Positions 24,269 through 35,577 of a stretch of 64,000 bases of DNA are shown piece after piece (within the stretch, counting starts at the first letter, position 1; the number at the start of each line of letters is the position of its first letter). This DNA is from Hordeum vulgare subsp. vulgare (taxonomy: Eukaryota > Streptophyta > Magnoliopsida > Poales > Poaceae). The stretch covers positions 196,151,986-196,215,985 of the forward strand of contig NC_058522.1 of NCBI RefSeq assembly GCF_904849725.1, written 5' to 3'. Under the pieces are notes generated by a model. It was given only the letters and a program-made list of their open reading frames with translations. It did not search any database and was not told where the DNA came from. A program made the translations under genes and the position numbers.

Positions 24269-24600
24269 GGAGGAACCACCGCGCACGGCGAGGGGCGAAC
24301 GCAGAGGGGGAGGGGGAGGCGGAGGCTCACTTTGGGAGGACGCGGCGTAATTGATGGAGGTGGCCGGTGGCCGGCGTCGGGGTCAATTGAGTGGGTCGGG
24401 ATGAGGAGCAGCGATGGCGGCAATGACGGCGTCGGGGTTAGAGACGTGAGGAGCAGCGACGGCAGCGTCGGTGTCGGAGACGAGAAGAGCGGCGATGGCG
24501 GCATCGGGGGTCAGGGGGATTGGAGAGGGCGGCGATATTATCCGGTAATTTGGCGGCATCTTGTGTCGGTTCGGCATCGCGGGAGTGGAGGAAAATTGGT
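24269..24600 (-). pseudogene. Probable first exon of the CACTA gene
   Basis: A GC-rich block sits just downstream, on the minus strand, of the TATA-like TATATA at 24618-24624. A frame from ATG 24577 reads MPNRHKMPPNYRI and then an Ala/Pro-rich stretch ending in stop at 24383. It is probably the 5' exon of the gene whose later parts lie at 22273-23130. The composition is typical of CACTA leader exons, so the coding status is uncertain. Confidence 0.35.
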
Positions 24601-24732
24601 GGGGAGGGCCTCGGGCGGTTATATACCCCCACCCTTTAGTCTCGGTTGGTGGTTGGTGGATCCAACCGGGAATAAAGGCCCGCCTTTAGTCCCGGGTGGC
24701 CTTTAGTCCCGGTCCGAGCCACCACCCGGGAC

Positions 24733-26375
24733 TGATGACGAGATGATGTATATACTTCTCGCACCTCGTTGGTTATTCCAAGTGTAAGGTTGAGATGTAG
24801 TCAGCTGCAATTTTCCCCTTACACGTGAATTGTAAGGTTTATCGAACCAGAAGGACTCCTAGGCTCAACAAGTATGTGTCTCCTGTCCTGGTCAGCTGAA
24901 GACGTGGACCTGCACACACAAAAAATAACTTTGCTCCCAACGAGTACAGAGAGGTTGTCAATCTCTCCGGCCTTGTAGTTTGCAAAGGATCAAAAAACAA
25001 GCGGGAAGGTAATAGTGATTGCACCGGAAAAGTAAATAAAAGCGGTAAATGATGGAGGTGTAAACAATGATGGTGATATGGACCGGAGTCGCATGATGTT
25101 CACTAGTGATGTCTCTCTCTCAAAAGACAATAAACAACTATGCTTGGGTAAATAAATCAAAGTTGGGCAATTGACAGAATTATGAATGCACCGCAATGCT
25201 AATTATGCTACTTGATAGTTAGAGGTTCAATAGTAATGGGCAGTACGCCAAGACAAGTAGACCGTTTATTCATCAGCATCTACTTACTAATCATCCACCT
25301 TGAGATATCTATCCATAACATCTCTCCGGTATTAAGTTGTGAGCCCCATCCTAAGTGTAAACTCAAAGCAACGGACAACTGCATTAACGAACTATGTGTA
25401 AGGTAAACAATCCTTGCAACCGTGGTCACAAGCACCGTTGTTTTCTCCCTGGTGGTAACAAGCACATCCCCTAGTCTCATGTTTCTATCACTCAAGCTAG
25501 ACATCGAGGGGCACGAACGCACAATCATGCATAACGCTCCCTCTTGGAGTTACAATCTACTACTCGGCCAAAGCAATAAATATCAACGGCGAACATGCAC
25601 GAATCACTAAGGAACATAATATAAAAGGATAATCAAATATATAACTCATAACAATTTGAACATAATCTCATAATCCATCGGATCCCAACTAACCGAGCAT
25701 AGCAATAGTAAGAGAATTACATAGATGCCTTGATCATGTAGGGCAGCTCACAAGGACTAACGATTGAAGCACAAGATTGGAGAGAAGACATCATATAGAT
25801 ACTGGTCATGGACTCATGGTCAAAGGAGGACTACTCACGGCACGTCTGGGAAGCGTCCATGGCGGTGGCGAAGCTCCCGGAGGTCAATCCTCCCTCCAGC
25901 AGGGTGCCGGGAAGAGGTCTCCTGACGCTCCCGATCTCGGAAGCGCTGCGGCGGCGGAACGATGGAGAAATTTGCGATCCTGGAAGTTGTGGAAGGGTTT
26001 CCTCTCGGGACTCTAAATATAGGCCAAAGAAGGGCACCGGAGGAGGTGGGCCCCACCCAGGTGGCCTCTTGGCGCGGCCTAGGGCCTGGTCGCGCCAGCA
26101 GGTCGCCTGGGAGGCCCCTCGCCCCCCTCTGGCCCATCTTCGATGATCCGGAAGCTTCTGTTTCGCTGATTTTTTATATATTTTTTCTGGAATTTTTCGG
26201 GTTTTGGAAAATTGGGTAAAATCCCCTGCAAAATAGACTTCAGCAAACAGAAACTGGCACTGGGTGCACTGAGTTAGTAGGTTAAAATGATATAAAAGTG
26301 TAGCAAAACATATAACAATGTCACCCAAAATTTCATGGAACAAGGAGAAATTATAGATACGTTTGGGACGTATCA
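24733..26375 (-). mobile_element. Solo LTR (TGATACGTC type)
   Basis: On the minus strand this is TGATACGTCCCAAACG...CGTCATCA, a 1,643-bp LTR with no partner copy. GGGAC at 24728-24732 and GTGAC at 26376-26380 are the likely duplication with one later change; removing the LTR restores a CACTA subterminal GGGACTAAAGG. It contains the ACTAACTCAGTGCACCCAGT-like signature of this LTR group near 26255-26285. Solo LTRs arise by recombination between the two LTRs of a full element. Confidence 0.75.
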
Positions 26376-26884
26376 GTGACTAAAGGTGACTTTCACCAGC
26401 CCAAAGGGCAGGAAACCCACGGCTTTAGTATGGTTGGTTGCTCCGACCCGGACTAAAGGTTGGCCCTTAGTCCCGGTTGAAACCACCAACCGGGACTAAA
26501 TACCTTTTTTCTATTGTTTGTTTTAGACCTTTTGAGGGTATTTTAGTTTTAGATTTATTTTAAACACATGCATACATGCCTAGTTTTCATTTAATTATGT
26601 TTCCTATTAAAGTTTTTAAGAAAAAAAATACTTTATGGAAATTTTAGTTGGATACATTTTATATAATTTTAAGGTAATATTATTTTGATCATAACTAGAG
26701 TTTTATAAAAGCTTTCTCGTTGATTCTTTTCACTATTAAAGAATATTATAAAATACTTTTTGTTAACCTAATAACCTTATTGTTTTCTTTATTGCTTTAT
26801 TCATTGATTGTATGGTTTGTCAATATGTTTTTGAAAATATGACACAAGGCAATCAATGCTGTCAAAATCTTTCTCTCGGAATCA

Positions 26885-27720
26885 TCATTTCACCCACATT
26901 TTAATTTGAAACGCACTACAAATGAACACTGAAAAGGTTGAAATTTGGCATGCTATCATAATTTCACCAACATAGCATGTGCTTAAAAGTTGAGAGGGTT
27001 ACGGAAAAAACAGCATGCACTTCATGTAGAGACTGGACTATCTCTTTCGAAGTATGAGGATTTCGAATGAAAATTCATCTATTACAAAGGCATTTCATTT
27101 TTAAGATTATTTCAACTACATACTTTTTGTGCATTCAATACGCACCATTCAAAACCACATCACCAATTTTCAACCCTTTCTGACTTCATTTGCTATTTTT
27201 CATGCATTTAATGATTTTCTTGAGCTAAATGACCCTGAAATTGAAAAGCACTACAAATGAACTCTGAAAAGGTTGAAATTTCGCATGGTATCATCATTTC
27301 ACACATAGCATGTCTTAAAAAGTTGAGAGGGTTACGACAAAATCAGGATGCACTTCATGTATAAACTGGACAATCTCTTCCGAAGTATGAGGGTCTCACA
27401 AAAACTCATCTGTTACAAAGGCACTTCATTTTTAAGCTTATTTCAACTATAGACGTTTTGTGCATTCAATATGCACCATTCAAAGCTACATCATCAATTT
27501 TCAACCCTTTCTTACTTCATTTGTTGTTTTTCATGCATTTAATGAATTTTTTTTAGATAAATGACCCTGAAATTGAAAAACACTACAAATGAACTCTGAA
27601 AATGTTGAAATTTGGCATGGTACCATCATTTCTCACATAAAATGTGCTAAAAAGTTGAGAGGGTTGTGGCAAAAACTGGATGCATTTCGTGTACAAACTA
27701 GACAATCACTTTTGAACCTC
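26885..27720 (-). repeat. ~333-bp tandem repeats of the CACTA 3' region
   Basis: The word CACTACAAATGAAC begins at 26914, 27249 and 27581, giving steps of 335 and 332 bp. Each unit also carries GTTGAGAGGGTTA/GTTGTGGC and CTTCATGTA-type words. The units are the inverse complement of those after 62840 in the other CACTA element. Confidence 0.85.
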
Positions 27721-27954
27721 ACGCGGCTTATCTCAAATGCTAAAAGACACGAATAATTGAAAATTCATAACTTAATAAATAAATATTATACAATCATGTT
27801 TAAAATGCCAAAATTCCCTAGCTAAGATCCCCTCCGGTTTGTCCCTGGCTTATTACGCCGTACAACCATGGATAATCTTCATCATTTAATAAGATGCTTG
27901 GGTCAGTCTTCACTGTGAAGGGAGCAATTTCATGAAATTTACATAATCTACTCA

Positions 27955-29150
27955 CAAGTTTGTCTTGTCCTCTACTATCATGATGTTTCTTTTCCCTAAA
28001 AGAACTATGTGATGCTTTGGCTCATCGTATGATGCATTCGCTTCCTTATCTTCTCTTTTTCTCGGTTTGGTAGACATGTCCTTCACATAGAAAACCTGCG
28101 CCACATCGTTGGCTAGGACGAACGTTTTGTCTGTGTACCCAAGATCGTTGAGATCCACTATTGCATTCCGTAACGCGTGTCTACCTGTACTCCTGCCTCC
28201 CGTCAGATTAACCCATTTGCACAGAAACAAAGGGACCCTAAAATCACGTCCATAGTTAAGTTCCCATATATCCTCTATAAAGCCATAATATGTGTCGTTT
28301 GCCCTATTGTTGTTTGCTGCATCAAAGTGGACACCACTCTTTTGGTTGGTGTTCTTTTTATCTTGGCCGGTTGTGTAAAATGTATTCCCATTTATCTCAT
28401 ACCTGTGGAAAGTCAATACAGTCGAAGATGGTGACCTGGCCAACAAGTACAGATCATCTCCAAGAATGTTGTTACTCCTGAGATGTGTTTGCAGCCAACC
28501 GCAGAAAGTCCCCATGTGTTCACGTGTAATCTAGTCGCCAAACTGCGCCGGGTGTTTGGAGGGTAGAATATTCTTGTGTTCATTGATATATGGGGCGACC
28601 AAGGTAGAATTTTGTAGAACTATATATTGTGCTTGTGCCCAAGAATGCACGTCCCTACATATTATTGAGTTCGATCTAGCATGCATTTTCCACTCAGGAA
28701 TAAACTTAACACAAAAATCAGTGACCTCCCCTATTACATGGCCCTTGGGGATGCTTCCTTCTGGCCTAGCACAGTTACGAACATATTTCTTTAGGACTCC
28801 CATGAACCTCTCAAAGGGGAACATGTTGTGTAGTAATAGAGGCTCCAAAATGGCAATCTCGTCGACTAGGTGAACTAGGATGTGCGTCATGTTATTGAGG
28901 AAAGATGGTGGGAATATCAACTCAAAACTGACAAGACATTGTACCCAATCATTTTGTAAACTTGGCAGGATTTTTGGATCGACTACCTTTTGAGAAATTG
29001 CATTGAGGAATGCACATAGCTTCACCATGGCTAATCGAACATTTGCAGGTAGAAGCCCCCTCAATGCAACCGAAAGCAGTTGCGTCATAATCACGTGGCA
29101 GTCATGAGACTTTAGGTTCTCGAAAGTTTTTTCTCTGCCATATTTATTAT
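27955..29150 (-). pseudogene. CACTA tnp2-type transposase, 3' part
   Basis: It starts at the MULE border in the frame reading NLKSHDCHVIMTQLLSVALRG, the conserved block of plant tnp2-class transposases that follows the catalytic region. It continues through FPFERFMGVLKKYVRN, then frame changes. The end (28515-27952) reads WLQTHLRSNNILGDDLY, YYGFIEDIWELNYG and FVLANDVAQVFYVKDMSTK, matching the last ~190 residues of the copy at 60769-62667. A stop at 27955-27952 cuts the C-terminus earlier than in that copy. Non-functional. Confidence 0.85.
29142..29150. repeat. 9-bp target duplication of the MULE, left copy
   Basis: ATTTATTAT at 29142-29150 pairs with ATTTAATAT at 54007-54015, with one mismatch. 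Mutator-like elements make 9-bp duplications. Confidence 0.75.
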
Positions 29151-29380
29151 GGGACAATTACATTTGTTCCCCTAACTTGAGCCACCACCTCGCATTTGCC
29201 CATAATTTTCGAGTATGCTCAAAAATACCCCTCTCCCGTGTGTTGCCCTTACAGAAATCCCCCTCCGTGTCGTTTCTGTCAGGTCAAGGGCGTTTGACCG
29301 GTAACTCGCGTTAGTTGGACATATTAGCCCTTGCTTCTTACATGTGGGCCCGTCACAAATGCTATCCACCCTCTCACTCT
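29151..29380 (+). repeat. MULE left terminal inverted repeat
   Basis: It pairs with 53777-54006 over about 230 bp with roughly 15-20 differences by eye, including TTGACCGGTAACT and GCTATCCACCCTCTCACTCT. Confidence 0.9.
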
Positions 29381-30584
29381 CTTCTCCCTTGTGACGCTTC
29401 TCGCCTCTTGTTCCCCTCTTGGCGACCGAAACCCTAAACATAGCTCGCCCCAAATCTCTTCATCGGTGGCAGATCTGTAGGACTGCGGGCGTCGAGATGC
29501 GGTGGTAGTGGATTTGAATACCCAACGCATCTTCTTTCTCTTCTACGGCGCTAGAGGAGGCGGCCACTGGAGGTTGCATCCTCAAAAGAAGATGGCGGCC
29601 GCTGGTGGTTGCGGTGGTGGCAAAGAAGCATCTTCGCAAACGACATAGATATTGGGAATGCAGATTCCACTCGGGTAAGTTTCTATCAATCTTGACCTAG
29701 ATCTTTTCTCTGCTACTGTAGGTAGATTTCCACCGATTTGATGTGCTCTTAGTGGTTACTGCTAGCTTGTAATGGTATTTTATTGCAAATATCGTAGGAT
29801 GAAACCAGAGAGAGCTTTTGGTCTCAATTGTAGAATGGAGACCACTGTGATAAGCAACGGTGGCACCAAAGGAGCCTGTACAGGCTTCACATTTACATTT
29901 GTGGTTGACAAAACATCGACATTTGTGTAATTCAGAGGTGCTATTAGTGATAAATATCCATGGGATATTTTTGATGTTGTAGATTTTAGATATTGGGGCA
30001 TGCAGAATACTATGTGGTTGCCAGTTCAAAATATTGATGAGTTAGGACTAATGTTTGCCAGAAATGCTGAGAGCAATTGAGTGCAACCAGAAATTAATGT
30101 CATACAAAGGAAAAGAGCAGAATAGAGAGCAGAACTAAAAGATCTGCAGCTACTACTTCCAAACATAGAAGCATTCTAAACAGTGGAAGGAAAGCAACAG
30201 CTGGTAGTTCACAGTCTCAAAGCTGTCACTCTAAAAGAAGGAAATCAGCACCTACAACTTTAGAGCCTGAAAGCACAATTCAACAAGCAGGAATCCCAAG
30301 TGCCAACTTGCCTTGTCAAGTATGTCCTGAGTATAGCAAAACACAACACATCCAATCGTAGAAGAGGAATTTCCTGATGAAGTGCCCACAGATGATGAGG
30401 ATGAAAGAATGCACCTAGAGTTTATTGTTAGGAAACCACCCAATGAGGATGGTGAAGATTTAATTCCACCACCCCCAATTTGAGGAGACACACTCTCATC
30501 AGAGAGAGGAGGACATGGACATGGGATATTCTCAGAAACAGGATGAGGTTAGACCTGAAGTGCAGTATAAGAGAGATGATCCTT

Positions 30585-31557
30585 CTTTGGTAGAAGGAAC
30601 TATTTTTCACATGTCATAGATTGTAGGAATGCACTTGCCACCTTTGCAATCAAGACCCAGAGTGAATTTGTAATTGGCAAGAGTGAACTTGGTAGATTAA
30701 CTATTCATTGTGCTTAGAAAAGGTCTAACTGGAGTATGCATGCCTCCAGAATGAGAAATAGCACACTTTTTCAGGTATATTAATTGTTCATTGTGCTTAT
30801 AAATTGTTCAAAATGATAAAAGGTGTTAGTGTTGCTAGTAAGTTGTCTTGAATATGCATTCTAATATTTTAGTCCCTTAAATGTTGTTGACTGGAGGTCA
30901 AAGTGAACAAGACAGGTCACACTTGCCCAAGTGTTACCAGGAGGCAAAGGCTCGGGTCTGCAAAGACTAGGTGGGTGGCAAATGCTGTCAAGAATGGGGT
31001 CAGGGAGAATTCAAATATTTCAGTGCCAACTATGCAAACTGATTTGAAGAAAAAGTATGGGGTGCAGCTGCCTTACATGAGAGCATTTTATGGCAAGCAA
31101 ATGGCTCTCGACAACATCTATGGTAAGTGGTCTGATTCATCCCAACTGTTGTATACTTTCAAAGCTGAAGTAGAAAAGGCATCTCCTGGTAGTGTGGTTA
31201 ATATTGAAAGACACACAGTAGAGTTTAAACTCAATGGACAAAAAAGGTACAAAGAGTGCTTTAGGAGAGTTTGTGTATCATTTAAGGCCTCTTGCAAGGA
31301 TTTTCGGCTGGCTGTAGGCCATATATAGCAGTAGATGCAACAACATTAAATAGAAGGTTTAAAGATCAGCTTGTAAGTGCTTGTGATGTAGATACATGCA
31401 ACTGGATCTTTCCAGTTGCATATGGAGTGCTAGAGACAGAGAACATAGAGAGTTGGACCTGGTTTTTCCAAAACATAAAAGACATAATAGGGAACCCAGA
31501 AGGACTGGTTATTCACACTGATGCGTGCAAGGGACTTGAGTCAACTGAAGAAGTTGC
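30585..31557 (+). pseudogene. MURA transposase, N-terminal and catalytic start
   Basis: 30560-30774 carries the MuDR-type N-terminal region (SLVEGTIFH, then after a frameshift FAIKTQSEFVIGKSELGRL, one stop, and MHASRMRNSTLFQ). The intron 30775-30896 joins Q to VKVNKTGHTCPSVTRRQR. The next exon runs to the gypsy insertion with a frameshift near 31300, and includes the DDE-type catalytic start YIAVDATTLNRRF, WIFPVAYGVLE, WTWFFQNIK and VIHTDACKG. The first aspartate (VDATT) and the second (HTDAC) are present. The frame breaks in the codon run at GTTGC, the gypsy target site. Confidence 0.85.
31553..31557. repeat. 5-bp target duplication of the gypsy element
   Basis: GTTGC at 31553-31557 and again at 51125-51129, perfect. 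Confidence 0.95.
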
Positions 31558-34500
31558 TGTCGGGACCCCGATCCTAAGCCATAGGAATCCAGCCTGTAAC
31601 ACATCGCATCCCTTTGCGGTCTCACACACGGTTAACTCCACGGCTGCAGACTTACCTTAGCCGGAACCGTTTGCGTCTTTTGACTCACGTATGCAATAGT
31701 GTCGCTAGCATTCCAATGTCAAAGAACCCAGATCGACATGTCTAGTCATAAACCAAAGTGGCAGTACCGCACAAGGACAGGCATACATGACCCAACAAAG
31801 CAGGTGTCGGTCACCAGCGAGTGTAGACGAGTCGTAGCAAGCTACAAGGACTCCATTACATCGCGTGACATTTCCCCAAGAGGACAGACACAGCAGCTAA
31901 GAAGGACACATGCCGGTCAACCAATGTGTCCGGAGCAGTAGCGAGCTACCAAGGCTCGTTGGATCACAAAGGGGCATTTCCTTGTAAGGAATGCTACTAG
32001 AGTTCACGACTAGGTAATCGAACCCCATACATATCAAGTACGACACACGTACGCATGGCATACCGATATGTATAGATACATCGATGGCATCACAACATAA
32101 CCATAAACATACAAGCTTTATTTAAGAGGCTCGGAAGAGCCACACACATAATATTACACATTAAGGGTCCCACGACCCATAATAGCAGTCATTCAGTTAC
32201 AAGCCAGCGGAAGAGTTTAAACTGTCTGAGTACAGACAAGTCAACTAGAGGGCACATGGCCTGACTATACTACAGATCCAACGTAGGGCCAGATCGTAGC
32301 TGGGACACCAGCTACTCGTCGTCGTCGATGTCTACGAAGAACCCTCCATTAGGGTCATTAGCAACCTCTGCAACATTTATTAAGCAAACATGAGTACGAA
32401 GGTACTCAGCAAGACTTTAGGATAACTAACTACTCATGCAAGGTATCAAGAAGGTATTGTGGGGTTTCATGCGGAAAGCCAGCATCTGACTCGTGGCTAG
32501 ACAACTTGCATTTTTAAATAATTTTGACAACTTGATTTCTCGCACACGAGTCCACTAACACCACAACAATACACCATCCTGGAATCATTCCGTCTCCATA
32601 CAGAAATGCCGTCCACGACACTCACGCTTATCTTGGCAATTTTATGAGTAGGCATTGAAGTTATCTATGAACAACATATGTCTCCAAGTAGTCCATATCC
32701 GCGGACGCGGCTATTCGAATAGATCATAACCCTGTAGGGGTGTACTTCGTCACACACGCTCTCGCCACTTATCGCCATGTGCACGTCATGCAGCTCGGCA
32801 ACCTTCAAGCGGAAGCCCAGCGAGGGAGTCGGCCACGACCGTTAACCACACTAGTACCTAGTCCAGGTTTATCGCCTATCTCAGAGTAACCCGTACGGAA
32901 GTCCGGCCGAGGTTTCCACCACGGCCTCAAACGATGTGCGTAGGGTTCCCAAGCCCACCATCCGGGTGCCACTTGGTACACCGTGCCACTGCCTACCGCA
33001 TCACGGCCCACCTCTCAGGTCAGCACCATGCACGGCCTCCAGCATTACTATAAACACCAGAAACTACTTGCAACTCCTGGACCGAGTACTAAGCGATTAA
33101 TAGGCCGAGCGGGGTCATATTTCAGGGCCCAGCATGTGGTAGTATCTAGTCTTGGATTACATACACGGAACTCAGTTCCTATGAGCGGTTCCAATGAAAC
33201 AACCCGCCATGTACTCCTACACAGCCTTTCACCGGTACCTTTACCAAGTCAGGTTCAACACACAACCTTTGCTTACCGAACACATTCTCACAATTCTGTT
33301 CATCTCCCAGATGACAGACCATACACAACTCTAAGCATAGCATGCATAGCAGGATAAGGCACATCATAGCTCAAGCAACTACCAGGTATGCTAGGTTGCA
33401 AGGTTCGGCTATTTACTGTGACAAGGTTAGGTCATGCAAATGAGGTGGGTTCAACTAACGTGGCAAAAGGAGTTGAAGCATTTGATCCTAATGCAATAAA
33501 TAAGTGCAGGAGCAAGAACATGGGAATTATCGGGATGATCAAAAGGGTTGCTTCCCTTGTTGCTCAGAGGAGGGACAATATCCGTCGGGCGGATATTCGG
33601 TGGAATCCGGGGGTGCGGAGCCTACCGAAATGAATGGCAACAATCAATAACAATCATATGGAAGCAAGATGATGCATGAGCATGGCATGAGAATGCAAGG
33701 TGATATGCTATTATAATCAACATGTATTAGGTTTGAAGTTGATTTGAATTGAATTCAAATATCAATTCAAACGAGGTATTCTCGGATACCGATTTAATTG
33801 ATTCGACCTGATGCTCAGATCAACTTGATGTTAGCATGCATGAGATGTCATGTTAAGGTACTGGTTTGTTATTATAAAAATGTTTGATCATGTCAAACAA
33901 AAAGAAATTTAATTACTTTTCATATTCCATTTATAAAGTATTTATAAGAGTTGACATATTCAGTAATCTACATGTTTGGGTTCTGTAACTTTTTCAAACA
34001 TGATTGAAAGTAGCATATTCAGATTCCTTGAATTTTTCTGATACTTTTTCATATATAAATTATTTTTCATTGGAGTTACAGATTAATTTCTATGAATTTT
34101 TCAAGTTTTAAACATTTCTGGAATTATTCTTATACTGAAAAATCTCTTTATTGCGTCAGCCTGACATCAACACGTCAGCCGACCTGTTCAGGTCAAACCT
34201 GACAGGGGGACCCACTGGTCAGCCTCTCTAGGGTTAATCCCGCGTTGACCGGCCCCTTAACTAAGTTGACTTGGCCTTGGGCCCACTGTCAGCGAGAGTT
34301 TAAGCCTCTAAACTACCGGATTAACTTGGCCACGTCGGCCCCCACCAGAGTATGGCCGGCGGCGACCGCGGGCGCGGCGGAGGGCTCACCGGAGAGAGCC
34401 AGACAGCGATACGGCCGTCGGTTTTGGATGCAGAAGAGAGCTACAGGCAGCTGGTGAAACGCCGCATCTATCTGGAGTGGAGCTGGACCCGGTGGTCACC

Positions 34501-35564
34501 GGAATCCTTGCCGGCGATCAGGCCAGCGGCGGCTGCGGCTCGGGCGTCGACGAAAGTGCCAATGCAGGGGGCTAGCGAGCTGGGAGAGAGACCCTACGCC
34601 ATCTACAGAGCTCGAGGAGCTCATTCCTGAGCTCGGCCTCGCGAGCCGAGTACCACAACGACGCCAATGACATGGCCGGCGACGAGGTCCTTCGGGCTCC
34701 GGCGGCTAACGTGGTTAGAGGAGGGGGAAGGCCTCGGGAAGAGGGGGAACAGGAAGAGGAGCTCACGGCGGATCTTGTGAGGCTGCCGGCAGGGTCGGGG
34801 AGGACCGGGAGACGACAGATCGACGGTGACCGGAGCTTCGGGGAGAGAGAGATCCGAGAGGGAAAGGGGATCGAGAGGCCTAGGGAGAGGATAGAGCCGC
34901 GGGGAGGAGGATAAGAAGACGCGGGCGTCGCGCTGGCGCTTCTGGAGGCCTGCAGCAGCGAGCAGGCAGGCAGGAGGTGGCCGGCTCGGCCGCCGTGCTC
35001 ATCTTCTCCCCTGCCTTCTGGCAGGAGGAGGAAGATGACCGGGGAGCCCCTGGTGGGCTCGGCCGGCGACAAATAGAGGTAAGTCATTTCTTTCTCTTAT
35101 TTCTTTTCTATTTTGTTTCTGTTTTGCTAACTATTGTTTTGCTATTTATTTCAGCTCCAAAATGGTTTGTAAAAACTATTTTAAACACACCTGAATATTT
35201 GTTGGAATATTTCCAACCATTTCCAAAGTTTTCAACATTTTTGAAAATTTAAAGTTTCTGATTCAAATTTAAAACTTGAAACCATTAGCTTCTGTATTTA
35301 TTTAAAATGCTTAAAGTGTCAAGAAAATGGTGATCTTCATTGCTCATTTACTTTCAAGATTTATCAGAAAGTTTGAACTTTTCTTGAGGCCATTTTGGGT
35401 TCATTGATTTTAACTAGTTTTGAGATTTCCTTTATTTGAAGAAGTGGCTAGGGTTTGAGTTTTTCCTTCACCTCTTTCTTTGTTCTTGTTGAAGATTTCT
35501 TAGATGCAATGCAAAGAAGACATGAGCACAAGACTAACTTGCTTAAGGTGTCAGGGATGTGACA
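31558..35564 (-). repeat. 3' LTR of the gypsy element
   Basis: The downstream LTR in coding orientation. It has an AT-rich middle (33640-34140), a GC-rich block (34180-35080) and a plus-strand GTAAGT...TTTCAG pair at 35081-35155, all kept in the other LTR. Frames inside are composition-driven and are not called. Confidence 0.95.
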
Positions 35565-35577
35565 ACTCACCCCCACT
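35565..35577 (-). promoter_or_regulatory. Polypurine tract of the gypsy element
   Basis: ACTCACCCCCACT on the plus strand reads AGTGGGGGTGAGT on the coding strand, next to the 3' LTR. It overlaps the last bases of the coding region. Confidence 0.8.

Larger units (their letters stand above)
21982..26518 (-). mobile_element. CACTA element with a decayed B3-like gene
   Basis: The left end is sharp: CACTAGTGGAAAAAGG followed by TTTAGTCCTGG/TTTAGTCCCGG subterminal repeats (22010-22110). The other end is degenerate: CCTTTTTTCTATTGTTTG near 26501-26518, preceded by GGGACTAAA and TTAGTCCCGG repeats (24635-24732 and 26381-26490). A reverse-strand TATATA at 24618-24624, just inside the repeats, marks the 5' end on the right, so the element reads leftward. 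It has no tnp2 gene and is non-autonomous. A solo LTR is inserted at 24733. Confidence 0.7.

Noticed and set aside
24733..24743. Alternative solo-LTR start at TGATGTATATAC (24744)
   Set aside because: With that start the flanks CGAGA and GTGAC do not match; starting at 24733 gives GGGAC/GTGAC and restores a CACTA repeat.
26381..26518. Reading these repeats as the 3' end of the older CACTA element
   Set aside because: Their orientation and the reverse TATA at 24618-24624 fit the 5' end of the 21982-26518 element better, though the tip is too degenerate to prove it.
32983..33357. 124-residue frame repeated at 48544-48918
   Set aside because: The repetition is due to the two LTRs; it is antisense to the element, lacks an ATG start and shows no domain.
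34572..35087. Ser/Pro-rich frame on the minus strand of the gypsy LTR
   Set aside because: Composition-driven frame in the GC-rich LTR leader; its counterpart in the other LTR is interrupted.
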